Shown piece by piece: positions 23,895 to 34,481 of a stretch of DNA of 64,000 bases. Position 1 is the stretch's first letter; each line of letters opens with the position of its first letter. The notes under the pieces were generated by a model. The model ran no database searches and was not told the origin of the DNA. It saw only the letters and a program-made list of their open reading frames with translations. The position numbers and the translations under genes are program-made. The stretch is from Metaphire vulgaris (Eukaryota > Annelida > Clitellata > Crassiclitellata > Megascolecidae): contig CM030837.1 in assembly GCA_018105865.1 (NCBI GenBank), positions 13,304,225 to 13,368,224 of the forward strand, written 5' to 3'.

Positions 23895-24021
23895 ACGATT
23901 TAAATTGGCTTAGAAGGCATTACTGCCTGTGTGAAAGCCACTAGGAGCACTAACGGGGCTTGAACCTGCTCCGTCATCCTGACACTCCAGCACATAACCC
24001 AATCTGCCATCTTCCGCCCCC
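23895..24021 (-). repeat. tRNA-derived SINE-A, near-complete copy
   Basis: On the minus strand it starts GGGGGCGGAAGATGGCAGAT, then GGGTTATGTGCTGGAGTGTC, then GGTTCAAGCCCC (B box), then GTGGCTTTCACACAGGCAGT and AAGCCAATTTAAATC. The A box lies in the first 20 bases. It is uninterrupted and serves as the empty-site reference for the interrupted copies at 27110 and 39761. Confidence 0.82.
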
Positions 24022-24800
24022 TTTTCCAAGATTAATCCATATTTTAAAATAATGTTAATATTTTCCATTGAAGAATTGAAGAATATCGGTGGACATTGAC
24101 AAAATACATTCTGGCCAGATCAAAGGATAACTGTCCATCGATATTCTTCAATGTTGACACTGAAATTCCTTTTTCTTGTATTTCTTGTTGAGTTCATTTG
24201 CAGCAGTGAACTGCCATTTAACAGAAAACTTCTATTGTGCCTTTTGCCATGGAACACTTACATGCACTCCCATGACAGTATTCGGTTACCATAATGATAA
24301 GAGAGAGAAAGTTTCCAAGCATGATTTTACTTTCAAATATAATATGACCATATGAGCCAGGAAAATATATTTAAATTTTAATTCTAAAGTGCTTTTATAT
24401 ATGAATGTATATACAACTTTTTGCTTCTCATTGCTTCTAAGCATGTGCTGTTGTAAGTCCTGTGACAACTGATGTGTCATAATGCCGCAATTATTTGACT
24501 GAAAATTGGGGCTCAGAACCTCCAAGTAAAATAACAACTGATCATAAGAGTACGAAGTCATTAAATGTAGTAATTAAATTGCACTGTGAAGATTAAATTA
24601 CAGCCTAATATAAATCATTACAAATTTCACAAGATACACTTTGCAAATATTTATTGCTACTATTGCTAAATGCAATCATTCTTAAGCAAGAAATTGGAAA
24701 TTATCATCAAACCACCCAAGTGCAATGACTGAGATCATTTCATAGCTGCCATTTCTTCAACATCGTGGCAGTTTTAAACTGTTATGAGCATATGAACATA

Positions 24801-24974
24801 CAGTGGCGGCTCTGCAGAGAGGGGCGGGGAGCCCCGTGCCCCCCTATTGAGTGTCTGCCCCCCAGTGGGCCCCCTGTTGGGACCCTATACTTAATACTAC
24901 CAACTTTATTCTACCAACAACCTTATTCTTAGCAACAAATGATTGGCCCCCAAGATTAGAAGTTGCCACCACTG
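24801..24974. mobile_element. hAT-like MITE family A, copy 2
   Basis: The left end is CAGTGGCGGCTCTGCAG and the right end is AGAAGTTGCCACCACTG. Perfect 8-bp duplications tgaacata flank it (24793-24800 and 24975-24982). It is in reverse orientation relative to copy 1. It lies in the inferred first glul intron. Confidence 0.88.
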
Positions 24975-24982
24975 TGAACATA

Positions 24983-25773
24983 TTGAACTTGATGTGTATC
25001 TCAGCAATGAAAACGCCTTGGCTAAAATTAACCACCATGAACAGACCGGACCAGGGTTGGAAAATGTGGGTTTTTTTAAATCTAAAAAGTCACATTTTAG
25101 ATTTTTGCTTTGTTAAGTAAAAAAATGATTTTAAAAACTGATCTTTAATGCTTTTAAATTGTACTCTCTGCAGACAGCAGAACAAGTATATGGCAAGAAT
25201 ATGGAGAGGGTTTATGAGTGTTGACATGACAAACATTAAACCTTTAAAAACAAAATAATCTAACAACCCTAAAAAATATTAAAACCTAATTTTTTTTTCT
25301 AGAAAACCTTTGGTTTTTCCAGCACTGTTGGCCAAGCCCTGCTGTGCATGCAGTTATCATTCCAACATGATTCGATGTGGTTAAGAGCTGAACCTAGATG
25401 AGTGATGACCTGTAATTATATTGTGGCAATGACATCGAGTGGTAAAGGACCAATCGTCAGGCTCAGACGTGTATGAAACGGTGACATTTATTATTTTCTC
25501 CATCAAATAACTGACTAATTACGGTAACTGTATGTCATGTATACTGTATTCTCACAGATCTTAATAGTCCTTACTCCTTGTATAATCTTTATTCCCTGCA
25601 ATTACCTATGTGTCATTTAGTCCTTATTCTTTATAATTACTTAATTAGATGTCATGATGTCATTTAACTTACCGGTACTTCTATTATACTTTATCTAAGA
25701 TACCTACTTGCGGGAATTCATTCCCTTATGGTATGTTTTTATTTCCCTCCTTTAACCTAATATGAGTAATTAT
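24983..25773. other. intronic stretch, nothing assigned
   Basis: AT-rich sequence with no recognisable exon or element end. Confidence 0.4.
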
Positions 25774-25781
25774 GTTATTAT

Positions 25782-26062
25782 CAGAGATATTTTTACCTCC
25801 CCCCTTCCCAACACCCTCCCCAACCTCCCAACCACCAATTTGAGGTCGACACCCACAAAAATTTGGTAATGTGACAATGGTATGTATACAAATGCATACT
25901 AATTAGCTTAGAACACCCCCAAATGGAGAAGGACACCCCCAACTTTTATTGTCGGATGACCTTTTTTTGCTTGTCAGCCTTTTTCGGGCAGAGACTTAAA
26001 AATTCCGACACCCCCAGATTTTCCTGACACCCCCCAAATTCAAAATCCTAGAAATAACACTG
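25782..26062. mobile_element. hAT-like MITE family D (TTATTTCTAGGATT), copy 1
   Basis: The left end is CAGAGATATTTTTACC and the right end is CCTAGAAATAACACTG. Perfect duplications gttattat flank it (25774-25781 and 26063-26070). It contains the module (ggatgacctttttttgcttgtcag form, about 25954-25977). Other copies lie at 36989, 37284, 49899 and 51967. Confidence 0.87.
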
Positions 26063-26618
26063 GTTATTATCTTTCAGATTGCTTACTTTTAATTAAGTCA
26101 TTTATTTGAATCTCATTTGTGCTGAAATGTGTTAATAATTATTATACTCGTATTATATTTTCCCTACACTAATTATTTGATTTGATGGATTTGGAAATAA
26201 TAAACTATATTGGAATTGAAAAATTAGAGGCTACAGCTAAGCCTATGGTTGTTCTGAGAAGTGAAATAAAATTATACAGACGGCGTCAACACACCAAATG
26301 ACCCACATGTATATTCATACGCTACATCTGCGCCATAATAATGATCATTTGATCAATACTATTGACGCAACACACAGACTTCGAACATCACCAGAATGTT
26401 GCCATTAAAAATTAATATAATCATCTCATCAATAGCAAAACTGCAAATCAATGATTCGGAATACAGGTGTAGCTGAAGTTCAGCCCTATTGGGATTTAAA
26501 TGTATCATCCGTGTCCACGCCCAAATGTTTCTACGAATTAATATGCCGAGCTGTTGTTGTTTTAACGTTAGGCGATTAAAACATTGCTGAAAATCGTTTA
26601 GAAAAATCTTTTACTCAC

Positions 26619-26646
26619 CGATCTCACGGCGTTTAGAGATGAAAAT

Positions 26647-26677
<31 letters not shown>

Positions 26678-26960
26678 AGCAGCCCCGTAACCCTTTCGTC
26701 AACTCGTCATTTGCGAGGTCCCAGTACAACCAATTATAGTACTGTGCGTGCTTTGAATTTATGCATGCGATTCGAGCACGTGACATTGGCCAAGACCTTA
26801 TTCGACGACTGTGCACGCAGTGTCCGCCGATAGGTGGCTCTGGTCGGTCACGTGATAAGCGATCGGTGATTGGTCGCTGATGACGCATGCTAGCGTAGTA
26901 TCAGCTGAACTAAATGGAAAATCCCTCAGCAACAGCAGCTGAGCGCTCTGCCATTTTCAC
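26619..26960 (-). promoter_or_regulatory. probable non-coding first exon and promoter region of glul
   Basis: On the minus strand the sequence GAGATCG is followed by gtgagta at 26618, a strong splice donor. The coding exon at 19867 has an acceptor (ttgcag) just upstream of its ATG, so a 5' exon must exist. This CpG-rich stretch is the best candidate on the correct strand. It contains a (GAC)n run (26649-26674). A YY1-like word GAAAATGGC lies at 26950-26958 on the minus strand, often found near start sites. Linking it to glul is inference. Confidence 0.5.
26649..26674. repeat. (TCG)n microsatellite in putative 5' exon
   Basis: Eight TCG units on the plus strand, CGA on the minus strand. It sits inside the candidate first exon of glutamine synthetase. 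Confidence 0.85.
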
Positions 26961-27129
26961 ATTAGTAATACTTTAATTAGATATTGATGAGTATTGGTTC
27001 TCGGTATCTCCTAAACATAAAGGACAAATAACAACAACATCCTCTTCCTTTTAAACGGAAAATTACTTCCAGGACTTAATTTGTTAATCCTTTAGATAAA
27101 CTATGTCTAGCGTGATTTAAAGTGGCTTA

Positions 27130-27915
27130 GGGGCTGTCCAGTGTTTATTATAGCCACCTTGACATTAGGGGAGTTTGAAATGTTTGGGGGGAGAAGGTTT
27201 GTCTGCCAAAAAACCCAAAAAGCTTGACGAGAAAAAAAGGTCATCCTGATATTAGATTTTTTCTCGGGAGTGGTGACAAGCAAAAAAAGGTCACCACATC
27301 TCCTCCACATGCTCTGATGCTCTTCTGAATATGGTCATATCCTTATGTTTTTCCCTTCTCCTAAATTAAAAAACCCTTCTCGTCACACTTTTTGGGGGAG
27401 GAAATTTCCATCCTCCAATGCAACATATAGAAATTTGGGGGCGATTTTCAAACTTTTGGGGGGAATCTCCTCCCCAAAGGGCCTAGAATAAACACTGGGA
27501 GCTGTTCATTAATTAAGTCAAATATTTTGGGGCAATTTTTGACCCTCCCCTTGTCAACAATTGTCAACTTTCAGTAACCCCCTATAATTATGTCAAAAAC
27601 TTTTAACCTCACTCCTAAGACTAGGGACGGGTTCCCTTAAAAGTTTAGAAGGTTATTATTTTTTGCAGCGATGAGACCTTTTCCCCTTTCTTTTGTTCAT
27701 CAAGCGTACGTCATAATGTGGCGGTGATTACCCTTTTGCTTGTCAGGCATTTTCCCGTTGTAATGAATAAAATTTCACTAGATTTCCTATTTTTTATCAT
27801 TTGTAAAAAATGAAATTGTCGACGTCAACTTCTCTTGACTCTCCCCTGTCAACAACTGTCATTTTTTTCAAACTCCCTCCCCTATTTTTTGTTGACGTAA
27901 TTAATGGACAGCCCC
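27130..27915. mobile_element. PIF/Harbinger-like MITE (GGGGCTGTCC), copy 2, with nested MITE
   Basis: The ends are GGGGCTGTCC and AATTAATGGACAGCCCC, with duplication TTA (27127-27129 and 27916-27918). Comparison with uninterrupted SINE-A at 23895 and 39761 proves the 3-bp duplication. It contains pyrimidine-rich inner blocks, module variants (about 27726-27746) and a family E MITE at 27139-27497. Confidence 0.82.
27139..27497. mobile_element. hAT-like MITE family E (TTTATTCTAGCC), nested copy 1
   Basis: It starts CAGTGTTTATTATAGCC and ends GGGCCTAGAATAAACACTG. It is inserted nine bases into the PIF-like element. The left flank gggctgtc recurs imperfectly as ggagctgt to the right. It carries two modules (about 27221-27247 and 27258-27284). 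A second copy at 42988 has a perfect duplication. Confidence 0.8.
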
Positions 27916-28219
27916 TTAGGAGGCATTACTGCCTGTGTCAAAGTAGGCCTACTATGGGGGAAAACGGGGCTTGAAGCCTTGAACTCGGTTCCATCAGCCT
28001 AGTACCGCTCCAGCGCGTAATAACTCACTCTACCATCTTCCGCCCCCCAAAATGTATGAGATATGATGGAAATGTAGACAGATAGCGATGTGTTTTAAGA
28101 CTGAACTTGACATTACTCCACTTTGTGCCACGAGAAAAATCGCGCTCAAGAAATAGTGCTAATTTCATAACGTTGTCGAGGTACTCATGACGGTGGTATT
28201 TATTCATTCTCAAAATATA

Positions 28220-28672
28220 GGGGACCGTCCATGAAGTAGGCCCACGTCACGATCGAGGGGAGGTCTAGGAAAGTTTGACAGTTTGTGACAGAGAGGTGAA
28301 GAGCATTGTGACGTCACGTCGCACTTCCCCTACATAGGGCCTATAGGGTAAAACCAGAACCATACGGTGATGTTTCACTTTCTCTTCTGTTGGATGTATT
28401 CTAACAGAAGATGTCACTGGTGCATAGGATATTATGCCAAGTACGTGGAATTTTAAATCTCGTTTTCATTCGTCAGCAGTGCCGGAAGTTGAATACTTCT
28501 GTATTTCGATGCTGAAAATTGAACGAGAAACTAAAATTTATTAAATAGAAAACCTGCGCTACGTAATTTATGTACGACGCTGGGGGTCCAAGATTTGCGA
28601 CAGACTGACAGGTTGTGACAAGGGGAGGGATTAAAACTGTCAATGATAGTGTGGCGTACCTTTATGGACGGC
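28220..28672. mobile_element. diverged PIF/Harbinger-like element
   Basis: The left edge GGGGACCGTCCATGAAGTAG and right edge GGCGTACCTTTATGGACGGC resemble the GGGGCTGTCC family. Inner words (gtttgacagtttgtgac, tgacaggttgtgac) are shared as inverted copies. The duplication is not clear. Confidence 0.5.
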
Positions 28673-29124
28673 GCTCACCCCCAAACGGTCAAGAAGCCCG
28701 AGTCAGAACCGAGAATGTCGGTCTGTAGAAGCATTGGCATCCCCCTATTCCAGAATCCTGGCTCCGCCAGTGATAGGCCTAATGCTACACGCAATCACTT
28801 ACGCGCGGTCACTTTGGATTGCTGTCTTTGATTTCAACAAAAATGTGGCGTGCGCGTTCGTATGAAAGAATGTGTGAAATGACTGAAATCATCTACCGAT
28901 TCAACTATTGGCGTTCCATAGCTGTTCGTCAAATAAATTTCAAATGCGCGTGCATGGTCTTCCATGGGATCCAAAGGTAATAGCAGAAATTTAGAATTGA
29001 CACCTTCAAGTTTTTAATTCTTATGGCACCAGTTGAATACAGCCTAGGTATCTTCACCTTTCCCTCAGGCCTACCGCTCTTCCAGTCTCCACCGACCAAG
29101 AACCCGATCTATCTAGCCTACTTT

Positions 29125-29316
29125 CAGTGGCGGCTCTAGGATTTGGCAAGTGGGGGGGCCGTTGGGGGGCAACTTCTAATTATGGGGGGCCAACCATTTG
29201 TTGTTTAATGTATGTAGCATTACGTATAGGGTCCCAACTGGGAGGGCATTGGGGGGGGGGCAGGCTCTCAATAGGGGGGCACGGGCCCCCTGGCCCCTCC
29301 GGTGGAGCCGCCACTG
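29125..29316. mobile_element. hAT-like MITE family A, copy 3
   Basis: The ends are CAGTGGCGGCTCTAGG and GGTGGAGCCGCCACTG. Duplications cctacttt (29117-29124) and cctactta (29317-29324) match at 7 of 8. Confidence 0.87.
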
Positions 29317-29416
29317 CCTACTTACTTTCGTGCATCGGGCGGCAGCGCTATTGAAATTTAGCCTACTTAGGCCTACTTACAAAAAGTTCATGCCGTGACC
29401 GAGGTTTTAATCCATG

Positions 29417-29567
29417 CAGTGGCGTATTTACCATTGGGCCATTTGGGCCATGCCCCTCTTTGGTCACCCTGACAAGCAAAAAAAAGGTCGTCAACTTTTT
29501 CCAAAGTTGTAACTTGTCAGGTCGAAAGTGTCTGGCCCCCCTTGCCAAAATTCTAAATACGCCACTG
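29417..29567. mobile_element. hAT-like MITE (CAGTGGCGTATTTACC ends)
   Basis: This 151-bp element ends TTCTAAATACGCCACTG. Perfect 8-bp duplications aatccatg flank it (29409-29416 and 29568-29575). A clean module lies near 29470-29493. Confidence 0.88.
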
Positions 29568-30312
29568 AATCCATGTTTTAAGTTTTAATCCAGGGGGCGT
29601 CATGAAGACGACTGATCACAGAGTGGATTCACCTATTTATTAGCAAGCACCACGCACAGACTGTTTCTACATTCGGCGCAAATAGTAAGTGCCCGAATTT
29701 ACCTGGTCATATTATAGGCCTACTCTATCATATTCCTAAGAAGACCTACGTACGACTGTGAATAGTTCTTGTCTTTACAAGAGTACATCGCGGAGGCCAG
29801 ACGAATGCAGTTAGGCCTATTGCTGAGTTTCCTCGAGCAAAAAGTAGGCCGCTAGGCCCTATAGGCTAACGTATTTTCATTGGTCTCTTTTGGCGACCTT
29901 CTTATTCTTCTATGCTAAACCTTAATTACTTAATCCTTGAGTATGTTACAAGGAGACTTGTAACGAGAGGTTCATAGGTTCCCCTTGGGTTCTGGTACTA
30001 CAGTAGTTCCGAGTACATAAATAGACGCGAGTACAAGTAGGCCTACCTAGAACCAGTTTATAATAGAGTAGGCCTATATAGAGTGAGACTTAGCATACAA
30101 GATCAGGCACGTATGAAAGTGGCATAGGCGGCGCACTCTATCGGCCCCATGTCGGCCCAGGCCGGGGTACTTATGTACTCTATCAAGGTATCCCGGCCCG
30201 CCATCAGGTCGGGCCATGAGGGTACTTTTCTCTTCGAAGTAAGAACTGAAGAATTGCGATTTTTAAATTGTTTGGTTAAATTCTCACTTCTGAATTTCGA
30301 AAAAAACTATGT

Positions 30313-30590
30313 CTGCTGTCGCTGGAGGGCGAATGCTCTGCCGAATAGGGCTTTATAGTTGCAAGATCAGATAAGATCAGATAGGCATGTCATATTCTCA
30401 TTTAACCAGAAGACGTCAAACACGGCAGTCATAATCTTATTAGATTACACAGCTGCTGTCGTGCGGAGGAGGAATGCACTGCCTAAAAATAAGAAGGCTT
30501 CATAGTAGAAAGATCAGATAAGATCAGGAAGGGGTCATATACACCTTTAACCAAGAAATAGGTGTCAAACGCAGCAGTAACGTACGTCTA
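30313..30590. repeat. tandem duplication, about 140-bp period
   Basis: Two diverged copies start with CTGCTGTCG (30313 and 30453). Both contain AGATCAGATAAGATCAG, then TTTAACCA, then GTCAAACRCRGCAGT in the same order. No gene is visible. Confidence 0.7.
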
Positions 30591-30871
30591 TTTAAGTTAA
30601 CATTAGATTAAAAGACGGCGGAAGGGAAAGTTTGACGAACCAAGTGGGGAGACGGTGGGCGAAAAGGCGAAGGGCAGAACCAGACGGGGCACCTGGGAAG
30701 CAGTAGAGGGCGTTAGAGTGTTTTAAACCGAGAGATGGCAGTGGATTTGGGTCCTGATCGAAAGTGATCAGTTAGAGCTTCACCGTGTTTACATAAATTG
30801 CGGAAAGCAATCTAACGACTTCAGGGATTGATTCAATCGTTCAACAGACAACAGCGCTTCGCCATCGACAC

Positions 30872-30985
30872 AATGGACAAGTTTGTTGTTAAACGTCGTA
30901 AACTGAATGTCGAAGACCCAGAACAAACTGTCAAGTGGCGTGCGCGTTCTTCAGATACAACATCTGCGCAAATTATTCCATAGTG
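30872..30985 (+). CDS. short frame resembling the N-terminus of hAT/ZBED-type transposase proteins
   Basis: An ATG in good context (acacaATGG) opens a 37-codon frame beginning MDKFVVKRRKLN. Many hAT-derived zinc-finger transposase proteins start MDKF(V/L)..K, so this may be the first exon of such a gene or a truncated relic. It stops at a TAG after SAQIIP, and I found no BED finger, RNase-H fold or dimerisation domain nearby. It has no confirmed splice donor. Function and reality are both uncertain. Confidence 0.3.
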
Positions 30986-31149
30986 ATGAGTGTAGGACTA
31001 GGACTATGCTAGCAGAAAAAAACTATAATCGTATAAATCTCAACACTGAAGACATGGTCACCCCCAAGATTTATGGGACTCCCCAAGAAGTTGTTTTTCG
31101 CCATAGTTTTCATCCTTCCCAATCCTATTGTATGGAGCCTTATTCTTGA

Positions 31150-33046
31150 TTTTATATCTTCTTGCTGACTGCCTGTGCTTTCAATTACACCTTCAACACA
31201 TCTGAATGGCCTGACTTCTTTCCATGTTTTTGTCCATTCATTGTAATATTTTACGATTTTTGTATTCCCTTTCGTTGTGTTAGCAAAAAAAACATTTTAT
31301 TTTTGTTTACAATTACAGTACATCCATGGACTACTGCCTTCTTACAAATGAGATGAAATAAAAGTGTTGCAGAATGCAAATGTTTAAAAAGTAAGTGCCA
31401 GTTCACCTTGTGAATAAACATCTTACAGTCCCAGTGGCGTGCAGGGAGTTGTGGGCAGACGAATGCAGGGCCTAATCGATAAAAACCTTCTTAAAACTTT
31501 TCTTTTGTTATAAATCACAATTTAAAATGCATTTTGGCTATCTACTTAAGTTAGTTAGGCACCTCGACCCTCAACGACCGCTGCCGTTATATAGTAAACG
31601 GGCCGGGGTACTTTTTATTGTCTTCCGCCGCCTCTGGAAAGTGGAGGTGTAGGGGCGCAGCTGCACCCCCTGGAAAATATCATGGGGTGCGGCGCACCCC
31701 TGGAAGATAAGGCTGTTTTTTTTAATTTTCTGCTTGTGAGGATTTTTAAATAGAAGAAGAAGACATGACGACCTTTTTTTGCTTATAAAGGTTTTTAGGA
31801 AGATAAAGTAAAGTTAGTGAAGACCTTTTTTGCTCATCAGTGTTCTTAAGAGGCGAACTTTTTTCTTTGTAACGACTTTTTTATCTAGAGAAAAGACGAA
31901 AATCTGCACCCCCTGCTGAAATTCGTTCCGACGTGCCTGTACAAGATTGCAGAAACCTATCGTGAATAGGGCTACTAAGTCAGAATTAGGGTGGGGATTA
32001 GCCGCCATGGGGTTCACGTCGAATATTTACATGCAGGCCTATCACTATAATCTGACGCAAGTATTTGCTTACTGCTTATTGTTAATTCGAAGTCTGAAGC
32101 TAGCGCTGTCCTGGACAAAATATGGGGTATGGTAAACAGATTTTTCGTACGTGAAAAATACAGAGCACATACAGTGTACACTGTACGTCATTACGTGTCT
32201 GTTAAGCTGTTGTGCGCCATGGCATGTGTCTCGAAAGACTGGTAGTCAAGTATACGTTAGTGGAAGCCTATATTTTGCCTAAATACATGGCTTGCTGGTA
32301 ATGCGACAAAATAAATATGGTCTAAATTATGACACATATGTTCTTTTGGGACGCTTAATAGGCGCTGTGACTTTAACAGGCACAAATGCATTTACGCAAG
32401 TGCGCTGCAGCACTGCATGTGACTGATTTAATTAAGTAAGACGTTTAACTACATCAGACGCAAAGCGGATTTTCACTCTCCTGCATGCATTTATACATAA
32501 CAGGACCCTTCGAAGAGCAAAACTTGCCAGCTGGGCACGTGCTGTGAATAAGCTAGTAGCCTAGTACTTTACAGGTCAGCAGTTCAACATATCCTGGTGC
32601 TTAGTTGATATCAAGAAAGATAGCATGAATCAGCAACGTTTACGCAGTTGTTGGCAAAGCCTGCGGCGGTTCGCTCTGAGGCAGCTCTTGGTCGGTGAGG
32701 TTGTGCGTCTATTTTGCAACCAGTTGAAACCTGCTGTTGCTTTCTGGTAGAGTCCGGTTTGTAAGCTAATAGATTATTAGATATTCAAAGACAACAGCAC
32801 TAGACGCCTGCACCATGCAGTGGCTGGGTCCAACGACGCTTACTGTATACGTAAACAAAGTTACGGAAAACTGTCAACTCGCCAACATGTCGAAAGCCAA
32901 TGCCAGCAACCCTGGAACTTAAAAGATATTCCGGTCATAGAAGGAAATGATCAGACAATATTTTGTCAACTTCATTAAAAGTATTTCTAAAATGTAACAC
33001 TGCTGAATTTATGTGGCGCTTTAATAAAGATTCACTCGTTAGTCTA
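31150..33046. other. unassigned stretch with decayed MITE pieces
   Basis: Module-like words occur near 31765 and 31820. An element edge reading TTCGTTCCGACGTGCCTG lies near 31920-31941, and another CAGTGGCGTGCAGGG edge near 31433. No gene recognised. Confidence 0.4.
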
Positions 33047-33175
33047 AAGCAGGGCTACTCAAACCGCGCCCCTCGGTCCACGGTCCGGACCGCGTCGATG
33101 GTTCCTGTGGACCTCCACAGCTCTTTGAATATGTGTATGAAAAATGTTGGGCCTGAATTTCAGTGACTTTCAACA
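33047..33175. mobile_element. hAT-type terminus fragment
   Basis: CAGGGCTACTCAAACCGCG followed by GGTCCACGGTCCGGACCGCG looks like a Charlie/hAT-type end. The opposite end was not found. Confidence 0.4.
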
Positions 33176-33246
33176 CAGGAAAAGACATATAAATCCACCT
33201 AAAATCCAATTATTACTATTCTAAATATGGTCAACAGGTCTACATT

Positions 33247-33481
33247 AGTATGCGCACCAGTAGTTTGCGCACCTGGGAGTTTGCGCACTAGGAATTTGCG
33301 CACCAGGATCGTACCAGGGTTAGGATTAGAGTTAGGGTTAAAGTTAACCCTCAACCTAACTCTAACCCTCACCCTAATCCTAAACCTAACCCTAAACCTA
33401 ACCCTAACCCTTACCCTAACCCTGGTGCGCAAATTCCTAGAGCGCAAACTCCCAGGTGCGCAAACTACTGGTGCGCATACT
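33247..33481. mobile_element. perfect-arm foldback element with TGCGCAC arms and telomere-like core
   Basis: Two 61-bp arms (33247-33307 and 33421-33481) are inverted copies differing at about one or two bases. Each arm is four tandem 15-16-bp units sharing TGCGCAC. The 113-bp core is degenerate TTAGGG/CCCTAA sequence that itself flips orientation in the middle. No coding content, and the target duplication is uncertain. Same plan as 20182-20382, with different arm sequence. Confidence 0.8.
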
Positions 33482-33968
33482 ATGCTACACCCTAAATATT
33501 AGATTACTTACTTTCTGCTGTAATTACAATCATGAATTCATTTAGTTCCGTCTTCGTGCAGTTCTTTAGGCCTATTAATTGTGGGCTAACACTTTATTTG
33601 AATCGGTTGAAACCGTACGTAGGGCAAAGAGTCATAATCATAAGTAATGAGCAGATGATTATTATTTCTTTATTTTACCTGATCGACTCAATGCACAGCT
33701 GGTGTATATTAGGCCTATCTGCCACGAGACTTCGAGTGTAAATAAAAAATAGTAATATTAAGAGACATTTCGAGTGGGTTGCATGCTCTATATTACAATG
33801 AAAAATACCTCCTTGCGTTTGAAGCCCTGCAAACGACATCAGGCATATAAATTCATGCCGAGGGATCTCGCTCCGTTCTCCAAGAGGCACTTCGATTTCC
33901 TGATGCTATTGCTATCTAATTCTTGTCTCGAAATTCTGAATGCGCAGTGGCGTAGCGTGACTTTTGGG

Positions 33969-34366
33969 CAAAGCTCGATCATACGCGTATGACAAAATAA
34001 AATACGTAAAAATACGCGCGTGTGAATAAAAAAATAAAATACGCGTATCATACGCGTATTTTATAAGTCTGCTCGGTTACTTATAATTTGCTTACTTAGC
34101 GAGCAATACTAATTTCGACGTCACGCAACGTCACTGTACCTTCCGGATATTGATGTTGAATAGATATTTATATTATTGACTGTCAAAGTAACAGACAGTT
34201 CTCGTTTTTAAAGGGTATGTTAAGTCAAATAACTTTAAAATATAATTTCTATTGTCTAATGTTTTTTGCTCACGTATGATAGCGCGTATGATAAAGAGTC
34301 ATACGTTAAAACACGTGCGTATGAAACGAAAAATATAATACGTATGATACGTATGATCCAGCTTTG
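33969..34366. mobile_element. hAT-like MITE (CAAAGCTCGATCATACG), nested
   Basis: The left end is CAAAGCTCGATCATACGCG and the right end is CGTATGATCCAGCTTTG. Perfect 8-bp duplications cttttggg flank it (33961-33968 and 34367-34374) and are part of the host MITE. The interior is rich in ATACGCGTAT palindromes. No coding content. Confidence 0.87.
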
Positions 34367-34481
34367 CTTTTGGGAGCCCGGGAGCATCCTTGATATGGGG
34401 ACCCCAGTGGCTGACAAGAAAAAAAGAAAAAAGGTCGTCACATCGTTTATAGTATTGACGGGCAAATATAAATTTAAAATA

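Larger units (their letters stand above)
27110..28048 (-). repeat. SINE-A copy split by a PIF/Harbinger-like element
   Basis: The tail-proximal part (27110-27129, gatttaaagtggctta) and the rest (27916-28048, ttaggaggcattactgcctg to the head cggaagatgg) are contiguous in uninterrupted SINE-A copies. The break duplicates TTA only. Head boxes are visible near 28040-27960 on the minus strand. Confidence 0.85.

Noticed and set aside
33308..33420. Interstitial telomere or chromosome end
   Set aside because: The TTAGGG-like tract is short, degenerate, changes strand and is bounded by inverted arms.
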